From the NCBI GenBank assembly GCA_014859645.1, contig JACUTV010000002.1:36043-100042 (forward strand): 64,000 nt of DNA, in the 5' to 3' direction. The notes under the pieces were generated by a model. It had not been told where the DNA came from, did no database searches, and worked only from the letters and a program-made list of their open reading frames with translations. Both the position numbers and the translations under genes were made by a program. Origin of the DNA: Campylobacterales bacterium (GTDB taxonomy: Bacteria; Campylobacterota; Campylobacteria; Campylobacterales; Campylobacteraceae). Shown here piece after piece: positions 46,304 through 54,551 of the stretch; positions within the stretch are counted from its first letter, which is position 1; every line of letters begins with the position of its first letter.

Positions 46304-46547
46304 AGGCTTTGAGTTGGCTGATGAGTGTTGTAATTTCCCCTTCTTCGGGAAAGCGTCGGTATTGGTCTGGTCCACCTTCTTTTTTTGAAAAAATACGCGT
46401 TCCATCCACCACAACATCAAACACACTCCCGCTTCCCTCAATGAGTTCAACGGTAATCTCAGGAAAGGCTGCTTTTAATTCTTCTTCCACCCGGGAAGCT
46501 CTGGGGTAAAACTTTCAAACAGTACAGTACGTAATCGCTACATGCAT
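46302..46547 (-). CDS. SelW/Rdx-family selenoprotein (UGA = selenocysteine)
   Basis: The ORF track shows only the 62-residue part after the stop. Reading upstream in the same frame gives a strong start: AAAAGGAG, six bases, then ATG at 46547. One in-frame UGA occurs at 46517-46515. Translation with Sec is 81 residues and begins MHVAITYCTVU-KFYPRA. This is the CxxU redox motif in its normal place, just after the first strand of the Rdx thioredoxin-like fold (usual form ITYCxxC). The rest, FPEITVELIEGSGSVFDVVV and IFSKKEGG, also fits the family. A bacterial SECIS-like hairpin follows the UGA. SelW-like selenoproteins are known in Campylobacter. It would be a cytosolic thiol/selenol redox protein. 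Confidence 0.85.
46484..46498 (-). promoter_or_regulatory. Candidate bacterial SECIS element
   Basis: On the minus strand, CTTCC / GGAAG pair around the loop CGGGT starting 17 nt after the UGA. The loop has G in its second position and spacing in the usual bacterial range. An alternative larger stem (TTTTACCC / GGGTGGAA with G-U pairs) overlaps it. Confidence 0.5.
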
Positions 46548-46575
46548 GGGAACTCCTTTTAAATTGGCTAAGGTA

Positions 46576-46581
46576 ATTGTA
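46576..46581 (-). promoter_or_regulatory. -10 box of the selW-like gene
   Basis: TACAAT on the minus strand, about 29 bp before the start codon of the selenoprotein gene. Confidence 0.45.
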
Positions 46582-46614
46582 GCAAAAGAGTGCGGGTTTG
46601 GAAGGTGAACTTGT

Positions 46615-46620
46615 TATAAT
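46615..46620 (+). promoter_or_regulatory. -10 box of the DJ-1 family gene
   Basis: A perfect TATAAT 27 bp before the start codon, divergent from the selenoprotein promoter. Confidence 0.6.
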
Positions 46621-46647
46621 GCCTCATGATTTTTCAAGGAGAAGCTT

Positions 46648-47205
46648 ATGGAACGCACCGTACTCATTCCTTTAGCAAATGGGTTTGAAGAGATTGAAGC
46701 TGTGACGCTCATCGATGTCTTGCGACGAGCGCAAATACGGGTGATTAGCGCAGGGCTTGACCGCGAAGTGGTGGTGGGAGCCCATGGTATCGCGCTACAT
46801 GTAGACATGCTTCTGAGTGATGTGGTGCTTGATGTGTGTGACATGGTGGTGCTTCCTGGGGGAATGCCAGGGGCAAAACATTTGGCAGAATCGGATGTGG
46901 TGATGAACCTTTTGCAGGTGTTTGACAGGGATAACAAGCACATTGGCGCTATTTGTGCGGCTCCGTGGGCGCTAAAGAATGCAGGGGTGCTAAAAGATCA
47001 CTACACCTGTTATCCTTCCTTTGATACGATTATTAACGCACCTGGGTATTTGTCTACATGTAACGTGGTGCGTGATCACAACATTATGACGGCGTCAGGT
47101 CCTGCCGCGGCGATGGAGTTTGCGCTCGAAATTGTCAAAGAATTGTGTGGAGAAGAACGTTACGTGAGTGTAAAAGAAGCGTTGTTGTTTGATGCGGCGT
47201 TGTAA
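46648..47205 (+). CDS. DJ-1/PfpI family protein (YajL/ThiJ-like)
   Basis: 185 residues. The fold opens VLIPLANGFEEIEAVTLIDVLRRA, with the conserved Glu. VVLPGGMPGAKHL follows, then the nucleophile elbow AICAAPWAL with the reactive Cys near 107. It ends TASGPAAAMEFALEIV, typical of the DJ-1 branch rather than of proteases. Members act as glyoxalase/deglycase or redox chaperone proteins; the exact activity is debated. AAGGAGAAGC precedes the ATG. It is divergent from the selenoprotein gene and lies 12 bp before the GGDEF-EAL gene. Confidence 0.92.
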   Translation: MERTVLIPLANGFEEIEAVTLIDVLRRAQIRVISAGLDREVVVGAHGIALHVDMLLSDVVLDVCDMVVLPGGMPGAKHLAESDVVMNLLQVFDRDNKHIGAICAAPWALKNAGVLKDHYTCYPSFDTIINAPGYLSTCNVVRDHNIMTASGPAAAMEFALEIVKELCGEERYVSVKEALLFDAAL

Positions 47206-47217
47206 GGGAAACGTGGA

Positions 47218-50200
47218 ATGATTTTAAAAAATTTTATTCAGCCTAAGAATGATTCGGTGGAGTGTGGACAACGTGTAGAAGAGATTATTGCGCTCATGAA
47301 TGCCCGTGGCGTGAATCACATGGTGATGTTACAAGAGAAGAAGCCTTATGGCATCATCACCGAACGCGACATTTTGCGCTTATTGCACCAAAAAAATACC
47401 ATGAAATCCTTAGCGTGCTCTTTATGTTCGCGCCAACTTATCAAGGCCAATGGAAACCGCTCTTTGGAGTACGCGCTTGGGTTGATGGTCGATCAAAAAT
47501 TGCGCCGTATTGTGGTGGTGAATGATGGCGGAGAGTACCTTGGTACGGTCAGCCAAGAAGAGATTATTTACCAGTTTGAGGCAGATATTTTTAAAGCAAG
47601 CACAAAGTTGTATGATTTTTTGCACATTGCCACCGAAGCCATCACCCTCGAACCCGAACAAACCTTGGGGGCCGCTATCGAAGTGATGGCTCGGCAAAAC
47701 ATTGGTTCTGTGCTGGTAGGAAAAAAAGGCGAACCCCAAGGGATTGTCACCGAAAGTGATGTGTTGCATTTGGCACAAACATCCGAAATGTTTTCGATGG
47801 CACTTAAGGATGTGATGCACACGCCCCTTACTTTTTTTGAATCTAGCGTTGAGATTGAGCATGTGCTTGAGGTGATTAAGGAACAACACATTCGGCGCAT
47901 CGCCATTTTTGACAAAAGTCAATCCACGTATTTTGTGATGACAACCCGCGATATTTTGCGCAATCTTCAAGGAAGTTACAGTAATTTTTTAGAAAAAAAG
48001 CTCCAGTCCAATCGTTTGATGTACAACCAAATGAATGAATTAATGATCGAGGTGTTGGATTTGGGTGAAGTGTACGTGATTGGTTGGGCAAATGAGCGCG
48101 CCAAGCACGAATTGGACGTTCAGATTGATGATGATGTGAGCGTATTTTTGCCCAAGACTCTTTGGGAAGAAACCCTGCGGGTCTTTGACCAAGGAAACCG
48201 CCATGTGGAAGAATACATCACGTTAAATCAAAAAACTTACCGCTTTAGCGCGAGTTGTTCGGTGATTTTGGGCACAAAAGTGATTAAGCTGTTACTCAGT
48301 GACATTAGTGCCATTCATCGACTCAACCTTGAACTCACTGAGCAAGTAGACTCCATCAAAGACTCATTGGAAGAGCGCCAAAGCCTTTATGAGGAGACCT
48401 TTAACCAACACGCTATCGGGATTGGGTACATTTCCCAAGAGGGCGTTATTTTAGAGGTCAACCCTTACATCGCTTCATTATTGGGGTACACACAAGAGGA
48501 GCTTGTGGGTAAAAATGTCGCCGATGTTTCCCATTCTGAGGATGTTCCTCTAGGCGATTTGGTACGGGCGCGGTTGGTGAGTGAGACAGACCACACTGAA
48601 GAAAAATTCGAAAAACGCTACAGAAAAAAAGATGGCACGTATATTTGGGTGGAAGTGGCGCTGAGCGTGCAGCGTACAAAAACGGGAGAAGTGAAACACA
48701 TTGTCGGTTTTGTGCAAGATATTTCTGAACGTTACGAAGCAGCAAGGGCGCTGATGGCGCAAAAAAACCTCCTTTCTACGGTGATAAACTCGGTAGAAGA
48801 TTTTATTTTTTATAAAAATACCCAGTGCGAATATATTGGAGGCAATCAGCCTTGGCTTGATTTTATCGGACAAGATGTCCAGGAGATTTTAGGTAAAACC
48901 TCCGAAGCATTTTACCCTGAGGAGATTTCTGCCCAGTGTGCTTTGACGGATGCAAAAGTGTTTCAAACCCGTCAGCACATGACGTTTATGGAGAGTGTGT
49001 TTAAAGAAGACGGTACGGTTCACGTGCTTGAAGTACGAAAATCTCCTTTGATTAATGAAAACAATGAAGTCATTGGTCTTGTAGGTGTTGCACACGATAT
49101 GACGCAAAAACGTCAACAAGAACAACAGCAACTCTTGGCCCAAAGTGTGTTTGAAAACACAGCCGAGGGGATTATCGTAACGGACAAACACCAAATTATC
49201 ACTTCAGTAAACCCCGCCTTTACGGAGATTACGGGCTATGAAGCAGAGGAAGTGATTGGAAGACCTCCTACCTTGCTCTCTTCAGGGGTTCACAAAAAAT
49301 CTTTTTACCAAGCCATGTGGAAGCGCATTTTAAGCCGAGGATATTGGCAAGGAGAGGTGTGGAATGTGCGTAAAAATGGGGAAAACTTCCCCGAACTTTT
49401 GACCATTTCCGAGGTTAAAGACACACAAGGCGAAGTGGTGCATTATATTGGGGTTTTCTCAGACATTACCCTGATGAAGCAAACCCAACAGCAACTAGAG
49501 TTTATGGCACACCACGATCCGTTGACTAAACTTCCTAACCGACTGCTTTTAGAAGCGCGTCTTGAGCACGCTATTGAGTGGGCGAGGCGTGACCAGTTTA
49601 ATATCGCGGTGTTGTTTATCGACCTTGACCAGTTTAAGGAAATCAACGACACCTTTGGACACTCAGTAGGGGATTTGATTTTGCAAGAAGTGGCGGTGCG
49701 GTTTCGTTCGTTGCTACGGGAAAAAGATACCATCGCGCGCATTGGCGGCGATGAATTTGTGATTGTGCTAGAAGAATACGAGGATTTGCTCTACCTCGAA
49801 CAAGTGGTCAAGCGCATTTTGGACTTATTTAAGGATGCTTTTTTGGTCAAAGAACGCAATTTTAACCTTACATGTAGCATTGGAATCTCGCTCTATCCCA
49901 ATGATGGCAAAGACATTGAAACGCTCATTAAAAATGCGGATGCTGCGATGTACAAAGCCAAAGAATCAGGGCGCAATACTTACACCTTTTACACAACGGA
50001 AATCACCCATACGCTGTTTGAAAAAATGCTCATGGAAAACGAATTGCGTCGCGCGATTGATGCGCAAGAATTTACACTGTTTTACCAACCTCAGATTGAC
50101 ATGCGTACAGGGAAAATGGTTGGTGTGGAGGCATTAGCACGGTGGGAACATGCGGGCATGGGCATTATTATGCCCGATAAATTTATCCCACTTTCGGAGG

Positions 50201-50799
50201 GGACAAAGCTGATTATTCCCATTGGGCGGCAGTTGTTGGAGATTGCGTGTTTGCAAACCAAAGTGTGGGTGGATCGAGGCTTATGCGGCCCAGCTTGGAA
50301 AACAGCAGTGAATATTTCTGCGGTACAAATCACCCATGATGATTTGTATGAAGCAATAGACGAGGTGACAAAAAAGACAGGGCTGGCACCCCATTATTTG
50401 GAACTTGAACTCACGGAAACGTACATCATGCAAAACCCCAAAGTGGCAAGGGTGCTGATGGATAAGTTGAAAAAACTTGGGGTTACCTTGGCCGTGGATG
50501 ATTTTGGTATCGGGTACTCTTCGTTGAGTTATTTAAAGCAGTTTCCCCTCGATAGGCTCAAAGTTGACCGCTCGTTTATCCGAGATATTCCCGATGACTC
50601 GGATGATATGGCGATTACAAAAGCAATCCTAGCCTTGGGCAAAAGCTTGGGTTTGGAAGTCTTGGCCGAAGGGGTTGAAGACGCGGTGCAAAAAGAATTT
50701 TTACTTGAAGAGGGGTGCTTTTTGGCGCAAGGGTATTTTTACTCGCCACCACTTCCTTGGGCGGAGTTAGAAAAAGCACACGAACGGTTTTCGTGGTAG
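47218..50799 (+). CDS. CBS-PAS-GGDEF-EAL cyclic di-GMP signalling protein
   Basis: 1193 residues with no membrane segment. The N-terminal ~260 residues hold four CBS motifs in two Bateman pairs (GIITERDILRLL, YLGTVSQEEII, GIVTESDVLHLA, FVMTTRDILRNL). A linker region and three PAS domains follow, near 390-500, 518-635 and 646-760. The GGDEF domain has an intact ARIGGDEFVIV (~842). The EAL domain has intact GVEALARWEH (~970) and DDFGIGYSS (~1093). Both synthesis and hydrolysis of c-di-GMP are therefore possible. Four CBS motifs point to control by adenine nucleotides. It could be cotranscribed with the DJ-1 gene (12-bp gap). Confidence 0.93.
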   Translation: MILKNFIQPKNDSVECGQRVEEIIALMNARGVNHMVMLQEKKPYGIITERDILRLLHQKNTMKSLACSLCSRQLIKANGNRSLEYALGLMVDQKLRRIVVVNDGGEYLGTVSQEEIIYQFEADIFKASTKLYDFLHIATEAITLEPEQTLGAAIEVMARQNIGSVLVGKKGEPQGIVTESDVLHLAQTSEMFSMALKDVMHTPLTFFESSVEIEHVLEVIKEQHIRRIAIFDKSQSTYFVMTTRDILRNLQGSYSNFLEKKLQSNRLMYNQMNELMIEVLDLGEVYVIGWANERAKHELDVQIDDDVSVFLPKTLWEETLRVFDQGNRHVEEYITLNQKTYRFSASCSVILGTKVIKLLLSDISAIHRLNLELTEQVDSIKDSLEERQSLYEETFNQHAIGIGYISQEGVILEVNPYIASLLGYTQEELVGKNVADVSHSEDVPLGDLVRARLVSETDHTEEKFEKRYRKKDGTYIWVEVALSVQRTKTGEVKHIVGFVQDISERYEAARALMAQKNLLSTVINSVEDFIFYKNTQCEYIGGNQPWLDFIGQDVQEILGKTSEAFYPEEISAQCALTDAKVFQTRQHMTFMESVFKEDGTVHVLEVRKSPLINENNEVIGLVGVAHDMTQKRQQEQQQLLAQSVFENTAEGIIVTDKHQIITSVNPAFTEITGYEAEEVIGRPPTLLSSGVHKKSFYQAMWKRILSRGYWQGEVWNVRKNGENFPELLTISEVKDTQGEVVHYIGVFSDITLMKQTQQQLEFMAHHDPLTKLPNRLLLEARLEHAIEWARRDQFNIAVLFIDLDQFKEINDTFGHSVGDLILQEVAVRFRSLLREKDTIARIGGDEFVIVLEEYEDLLYLEQVVKRILDLFKDAFLVKERNFNLTCSIGISLYPNDGKDIETLIKNADAAMYKAKESGRNTYTFYTTEITHTLFEKMLMENELRRAIDAQEFTLFYQPQIDMRTGKMVGVEALARWEHAGMGIIMPDKFIPLSEGTKLIIPIGRQLLEIACLQTKVWVDRGLCGPAWKTAVNISAVQITHDDLYEAIDEVTKKTGLAPHYLELELTETYIMQNPKVARVLMDKLKKLGVTLAVDDFGIGYSSLSYLKQFPLDRLKVDRSFIRDIPDDSDDMAITKAILALGKSLGLEVLAEGVEDAVQKEFLLEEGCFLAQGYFYSPPLPWAELEKAHERFSW

Positions 50800-50817
50800 A
50801 GACTAAAAGGAGGGTGC

Positions 50818-51207
50818 ATGCAAATTGAGATTTCAACACCTGCATTGTTGTTCCCAGCAGTGTCTTTGTTGTTGTTAGCGTATACAAACCGCTTTTTGGC
50901 GACGGCGTCGTTGATTCGTATGTTGAGTCAACAGGAGAAAAAGGTGAGTGTGATGGAGCAGATTGAAAACCTCCGCAGACGTCTGGAATTAACCCGTTGG
51001 ATGCAGTTTTTTGGCGTGGTTTCTATTTTATTATGTACTATTTCTATGTTTGGTATGTTGCTTGGGTTTTTGGAGTTAGGCACAAAGGTGTTTGGTCTGA
51101 GCCTTGTGACGATGTGTGCTTCCTTGGTGCTTTCATTGTGGGAAGTTACTATCTCTACTAGAGCCCTCAACATGGAACTCAAAGGGATATATTCAAGAGA
51201 AAAATAG
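50818..51207 (+). CDS. DUF2721 membrane protein
   Basis: 129 residues. There is a hydrophobic segment near 8-25 (ALLFPAVSLLLLAYTNRFL), a basic helical stretch QIENLRRRLELTRWMQFFG, and two more membrane helices (~62-82 and ~90-112). LAYTNRFLATASLIRML and the ordering of helices fit DUF2721, a family of unknown function. AAAAGGAGGGTGC precedes the ATG. It follows the c-di-GMP gene by 18 bp and is probably in the same transcript. Confidence 0.8.
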   Translation: MQIEISTPALLFPAVSLLLLAYTNRFLATASLIRMLSQQEKKVSVMEQIENLRRRLELTRWMQFFGVVSILLCTISMFGMLLGFLELGTKVFGLSLVTMCASLVLSLWEVTISTRALNMELKGIYSREK

Positions 51208-51264
51208 CCCCGATCTTTTACATGTAACACATGTTACTTTCACATTGTCTTTAGATTTTTTAAC

Positions 51265-51270
51265 TATAAT
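51265..51270 (+). promoter_or_regulatory. -10 box before the cyclotransferase-like gene
   Basis: TATAAT 29 bp before the start codon. AAAGGAGCAAGG follows as the ribosome binding site. Confidence 0.55.
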
Positions 51271-51299
51271 GGCCCCTAGATTTAGCAAAGGAGCAAGGA

Positions 51300-51719
51300 A
51301 TGGTTAATGTTTTTACGTACGGTTCTCTCATGTTTCCACAGGTGTGGTCACGGGTCGTACAAGGAGAATACGAAAGCATTCGAGGAACTTTGCACGGGTT
51401 TCGAAGACGGTGTTTGAAAAAAGAGACGTACCCTGTTGCTTTTGAAGGGGCGCCAAGCGAGCGGGTGTTGGGTGAGGTGTACTTAAACGTGAATGAAGAT
51501 GACATCAAACGCCTTGACGCGTTTGAAGGCGAGTACTACTTGCGAAAGACAGAAGATATTGTGTTGGACAATGGTAAAATCGTTCGTGCGAGCGTGTACG
51601 TGCTCAAAAGCGACTTCTATCAGCTTGTGGATGACAATCCGTGGGATGTGGAGCACTTTAAACTTGTGGGGATACAGCGCTTTTTAGAGCAGTATCAGGG
51701 ATTTTTGAGCGTTTCATAA
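51300..51719 (+). CDS. Gamma-glutamylcyclotransferase (AIG2-like) family protein
   Basis: 139 residues. The N-terminal VFTYGSLMFPQVW carries the YGSL motif that binds the gamma-glutamyl group. The catalytic acid is probably the Glu in RLDAFEGEYY (~75). GEVYLNVNEDDIKRLDAFEGEYYLR is the usual core. Members remove gamma-glutamyl groups as 5-oxoproline, but the real substrate is not readable. AAGGAGCAAGG precedes the ATG. The next gene starts within about 25 bp. Confidence 0.88.
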   Translation: MVNVFTYGSLMFPQVWSRVVQGEYESIRGTLHGFRRRCLKKETYPVAFEGAPSERVLGEVYLNVNEDDIKRLDAFEGEYYLRKTEDIVLDNGKIVRASVYVLKSDFYQLVDDNPWDVEHFKLVGIQRFLEQYQGFLSVS

Positions 51720-51741
51720 AGTGTTACCCAAAAGGCAGACC

Positions 51742-52494
51742 GTGGAAGATTTAGCCAACCAGAAAAAAATCGTCGTGTTAATCGATGCGGACAATGCGCA
51801 ACTCAGCAAAATCGGACAAATTCTCAGTGAACTCTCTTCTCATGGGCATATCATCATCAAGCGTGCCTATGGGGATTGGTCGAGCCGCTACCTGAAAAAC
51901 TGGCAAGACTTACTTAATGAACTTGCCGTCCAGCCCGTCCAGCAATTTGCCTACACGACAGGAAAAAATGCCACAGACACATCGATGATTATCGACGCGA
52001 TGGACTTGCTCTACACACGCAGATTTGACGCGTTTGCCCTCGTCTCAAGTGACAGCGATTTTACCAAACTTGCCTCACGTCTTAAGGAAGATGAGGTGTA
52101 CGTCTTTGGAATTGGGGAGCGCAAAACGCCCGTTTCCTTTCGCAACGCCTGCGATGATTTTATCTTCACCGAAAACCTCAAAACCGAAGAAGAGCTAGAA
52201 AAAGAAGCCGAAGCCAACCAACACAAAGAGCGCATTCGCGAAGCAGCGAGGATTATGCACCAAATTTGGGAGAAACAGCGCGATGAAGAGGGCTGGGTAA
52301 AAGTTTCCGAAGCGGGACAAATTGTCAAACGTTTGCATCCTGACTTTGACCCACGCTCTTACGGGTCAAGCAAGATGAGCAAACTGGTAGAAAAACTGAG
52401 TGAATTTTTTGAAGTGCGCAAAACCCAAGGCAAAGGAACGGCGACCATCATCGAATACCGCTTTCGTAAGGGCACGAACCTTGAGCGTGATTAA
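51742..52494 (+). CDS. NYN domain nuclease with C-terminal LOTUS/OST-HTH domain
   Basis: 250 residues from GTG 51742, which has AAAAGG 6 nt upstream; the ORF track starts at GTG 51721 with no binding site. The NYN (PIN-like, LabA/DUF88) domain has the metal-binding aspartates in VVLIDADNAQ, NATDTSMIIDAMDLL and LVSSDSDFTKLASRL. A charged helix (~150-180) leads to a winged-helix OST-HTH/LOTUS domain (GWVKVSEAGQIVKRLHPDF, FFEVRKTQGKGTATIIEYRF). The pairing suggests an RNA-guided or RNA-structure-directed ribonuclease. Its target is unknown. Confidence 0.85.
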   Translation: MEDLANQKKIVVLIDADNAQLSKIGQILSELSSHGHIIIKRAYGDWSSRYLKNWQDLLNELAVQPVQQFAYTTGKNATDTSMIIDAMDLLYTRRFDAFALVSSDSDFTKLASRLKEDEVYVFGIGERKTPVSFRNACDDFIFTENLKTEEELEKEAEANQHKERIREAARIMHQIWEKQRDEEGWVKVSEAGQIVKRLHPDFDPRSYGSSKMSKLVEKLSEFFEVRKTQGKGTATIIEYRFRKGTNLERD

Positions 52495-52543
52495 GGAAAT
52501 AAAACGCCCTTTTTGGTAGGCTTCGTGTTAAAAAGGAGCCACC

Positions 52544-53149
52544 ATGTACCCCCAGTTTTTCGATGAAATCCCTCCGATTGTCCTAAAGGATGACCTTGCG
52601 TGTTTGCTTGGAACTTTTGATGAGGGTAGGGTTGAAATCACCTACCTCGAATGCATTAAAATGGCAGGACACAGTTGTCCTACAGTTGCGGGCGCTTATA
52701 TACTGACCAAAATAGCCCTAGAGACTCTTTTCCCCTTGGAAATCCCCCAGCGTGGTTTGGTGCGCATTGCGTTCAAAGAGCCAAAAACTAGTGGCGTCAC
52801 AGGCGTGATGGCGCAAGTGATGACCAACATCACGGGCGCAGCCGATGAGGGAGGGTTCAAAGGCCTTGGCGGTGCCTTTGTCCGTGCACAACTGCTTAGC
52901 TTTGACCAGCCTATTGAAGGCATGGTGCAATTTACCCGTGTGGATACAGGCGCATCTGTGAGTCTTTCCTATTTTCCTAACCTTCTTCCCCAAAACCCCG
53001 ACCTTGCTTTGTTGATGAAAAATGCACGTTTGGGAGACAAGGCGGCGCAAGATGCTTTTGGGGTCGCATGGCAAGAACGCGTGAGGGAAGTGGTGTTTCA
53101 CTACGACAAGCATGGCCTCGTGCGCGTTGATAAATCGGGCAATTTTTAA
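52544..53149 (+). CDS. FmdE-like protein of unknown function
   Basis: 201 residues, soluble. The stretch KMAGHSCPTVAGAYILTKIALETLF resembles the HxCPG-type metal-binding motif and helix of FmdE-family proteins. GVTGVMAQVMTNITGAADEGGF and the end RVREVVFHYDKHGLVRVDKSG complete the domain. The family is linked to molybdenum or tungsten formylmethanofuran dehydrogenase operons in archaea but is widespread with no known role in bacteria. A strong AAAAAGGAG precedes the ATG. No molybdenum genes are in the window. Confidence 0.6.
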   Translation: MYPQFFDEIPPIVLKDDLACLLGTFDEGRVEITYLECIKMAGHSCPTVAGAYILTKIALETLFPLEIPQRGLVRIAFKEPKTSGVTGVMAQVMTNITGAADEGGFKGLGGAFVRAQLLSFDQPIEGMVQFTRVDTGASVSLSYFPNLLPQNPDLALLMKNARLGDKAAQDAFGVAWQERVREVVFHYDKHGLVRVDKSGNF

Positions 53150-53234
53150 GAAAGAGTTGCCATTTTTATTAAAAAAAAGGTATCATCACTTACTAGTTTT
53201 TGGCTAGGAGATTTTTTTCAAGGACTGTTGTACC

Positions 53235-53510
53235 GTGAACATCTATGTCGGTAATTTGTCATACCATATGACAGAGGAAGAGCTCAAGGCGACGTTTGCA
53301 CCCTATGGTGCTGTCAAAAGTGCAAAGATCGTTGTTGATCGCGAGAATAACAATCGATCGAAGGGATTTGGGTTTGTTGAGATGGAGAGCCAAAGTGAAG
53401 GCAACGCCGCCATCGAGCAACTAAACGGCAAAGAAATTGGCGGGCGCGAATTGCGAGTCAACGAAGCGCGACCACGTGAACCACGCGAGTCTCGCGGGTC
53501 ACGCTACTAA
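53235..53510 (+). CDS. RRM-type RNA-binding protein
   Basis: 91 residues with GTG start. One RNA recognition motif: RNP2 is IYVGNLSY and RNP1 is KGFGFVEM, the two strands that contact RNA. A short Arg/Glu-rich tail (EARPREPRESRGSRY) follows, as in cyanobacterial and Campylobacterota Rbp proteins, which act as RNA chaperones often tied to cold or stress. A terminator hairpin follows. The gene has its own upstream region with a possible -10 (TATCAT, 53181). Confidence 0.95.
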   Translation: MNIYVGNLSYHMTEEELKATFAPYGAVKSAKIVVDRENNNRSKGFGFVEMESQSEGNAAIEQLNGKEIGGRELRVNEARPREPRESRGSRY

Positions 53511-53528
53511 TCACACCACCACTTCTTC

Positions 53529-53556
53529 GAGCCGCGTTGACGCGGCTCATCCGTTT
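53529..53556 (+). terminator. Terminator after the RRM gene
   Basis: A perfect 8-bp stem GAGCCGCG / CGCGGCTC with loop TTGA is followed by ATCCGTTTT. It ends just before the gluQ start. Confidence 0.8.
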
Positions 53557-53562
53557 TCTTCC

Positions 53563-54426
53563 ATGATTGTTTCTAGGCTTGCTCCTACTCCTAGCGGTTT
53601 TTTGCATCAAGGCAATGCTCTTAATTTTATCCTTACGTGGGCAGTGGTGCGCTCTTTGGGTGGCGTACTGCACTTGCGTATTGATGACTTGGATGCTTTG
53701 CGCACAAAAGATGCCTATGTAGAACATATTTTTCGCGTTCTTGAATGGCTTGGGCTTGACTGGGATGAAGGGCCTACAAGCGTAGGAGAGTTTGAAAAAA
53801 AGTTTGCACTTCCTCATCGCATGGAGCACTACGAACGCGCCAAAGAAACCCTATGGGCGCATCCGCTAACTTACGCTTGTGCGTGTTCACGCAAAGAGAT
53901 TTTAGCGCAATCACCCCGTGGCATTTACCCCTTTACATGTAAAGAAAAACACCTTTTATTAAAACCTTTTGACACTGCTTTGCGTTTACATGTAGACGTT
54001 TCTTTATGTGAAGAAGCACACGTTGTAGCTAAGGAAATGGGAGATTTTGTGCTGTGGCGCAAAGAAGGGCTTCCTGCGTATCAGCTCGCTTCCTTGGTGG
54101 ATGATACACGCATGGGTGTGACCCTTGTGGTGCGCGGAGAGGATTTGCGCCTTTCATCCTTGGCACAACGCTACCTTGCCCATGTGATGGGGGTTTCTTC
54201 TTTTTTGGATGCAACCATAGTGCATCATCCTTTGTTGCGAGACGTGTCGGGCGCGAAACTTTCAAAATCTCAACACGCCTGCCCTGTGGAACTTACCACT
54301 TCTCCCTGCGATTTATTCCGCCATGCTTCCATGTTTTTGGGCGTGCAGCCTTGTGAGAATAGCGTTGATTTATTGGACGCACTACTCCAAAAAGAGGAGT
54401 ACCTTTTAAGCCCTTTTTCCTTATAA
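53563..54426 (+). CDS. gluQ: Glutamyl-Q tRNA(Asp) synthetase-like protein
   Basis: 287 residues from ATG 53563; the ORF track starts inside the RRM gene. It is a truncated class I GluRS without the anticodon-binding domain. The HIGH-like motif is in RLAPTPSGFLHQGNALN, the zinc motif CxC...YxxxC in CACSRKEIL...YPFTC, the KMSKS-like loop in GAKLSKSQ, and the tRNA acceptor region in DFVLWRKEGLPAYQLA and DDTRMGVTLVVRGEDL. The enzyme glutamylates queuosine-34 of tRNA-Asp. No Shine-Dalgarno is evident, and the RRM terminator lies just upstream, so its expression signal is unclear. Confidence 0.85.
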   Translation: MIVSRLAPTPSGFLHQGNALNFILTWAVVRSLGGVLHLRIDDLDALRTKDAYVEHIFRVLEWLGLDWDEGPTSVGEFEKKFALPHRMEHYERAKETLWAHPLTYACACSRKEILAQSPRGIYPFTCKEKHLLLKPFDTALRLHVDVSLCEEAHVVAKEMGDFVLWRKEGLPAYQLASLVDDTRMGVTLVVRGEDLRLSSLAQRYLAHVMGVSSFLDATIVHHPLLRDVSGAKLSKSQHACPVELTTSPCDLFRHASMFLGVQPCENSVDLLDALLQKEEYLLSPFSL

Positions 54427-54427
54427 T
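54422..54427 (+). promoter_or_regulatory. -10 box of the dnaE leader
   Basis: A perfect TATAAT overlapping the gluQ stop. Predicted initiation near 54433 gives a ~119-nt leader before dnaE. Confidence 0.6.
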
Positions 54428-54468
54428 GCAGTTTTTAAAATTCTTCATACGCTTTTACTAGCAAGGCT

Positions 54469-54540
54469 ACTAAAAGCTACGCTAACGCTGAGTCCTGCTC
54501 GGCGCAGAGCCCACGCACTTTTAGTGCTTAGTTTTTATTG
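54469..54540 (+). promoter_or_regulatory. Structured leader RNA of dnaE, attenuator-like
   Basis: Three pairings are visible: ACTAAAAG (54469) with CTTTTAGT (54518); an inner hairpin GCTGAG / CTCGGC (54487-54503); and GCAC...GTGC (54515-54527) followed by TTAGTTTTTATT. The first and third share bases and cannot form together, which is the layout of an antiterminator and terminator pair. The function is inference. Confidence 0.5.
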
Positions 54541-54551
54541 AAAGGTTTTTT

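Noticed and set aside
46302-46490. Treating the 62-residue ORF as a complete gene or as the remnant of a pseudogene
   Set aside because: The UGA lies exactly at the CxxU position, the upstream part has a good start and ribosome binding site, and the whole chain fits the Rdx family. Selenocysteine explains it better than decay or sequencing error.
53437-53562. Extended N-terminus of the gluQ ORF
   Set aside because: The extension overlaps the RRM gene and its terminator hairpin. The synthetase fold starts at MIVSRLAPTPSG, so ATG 53563 is used.
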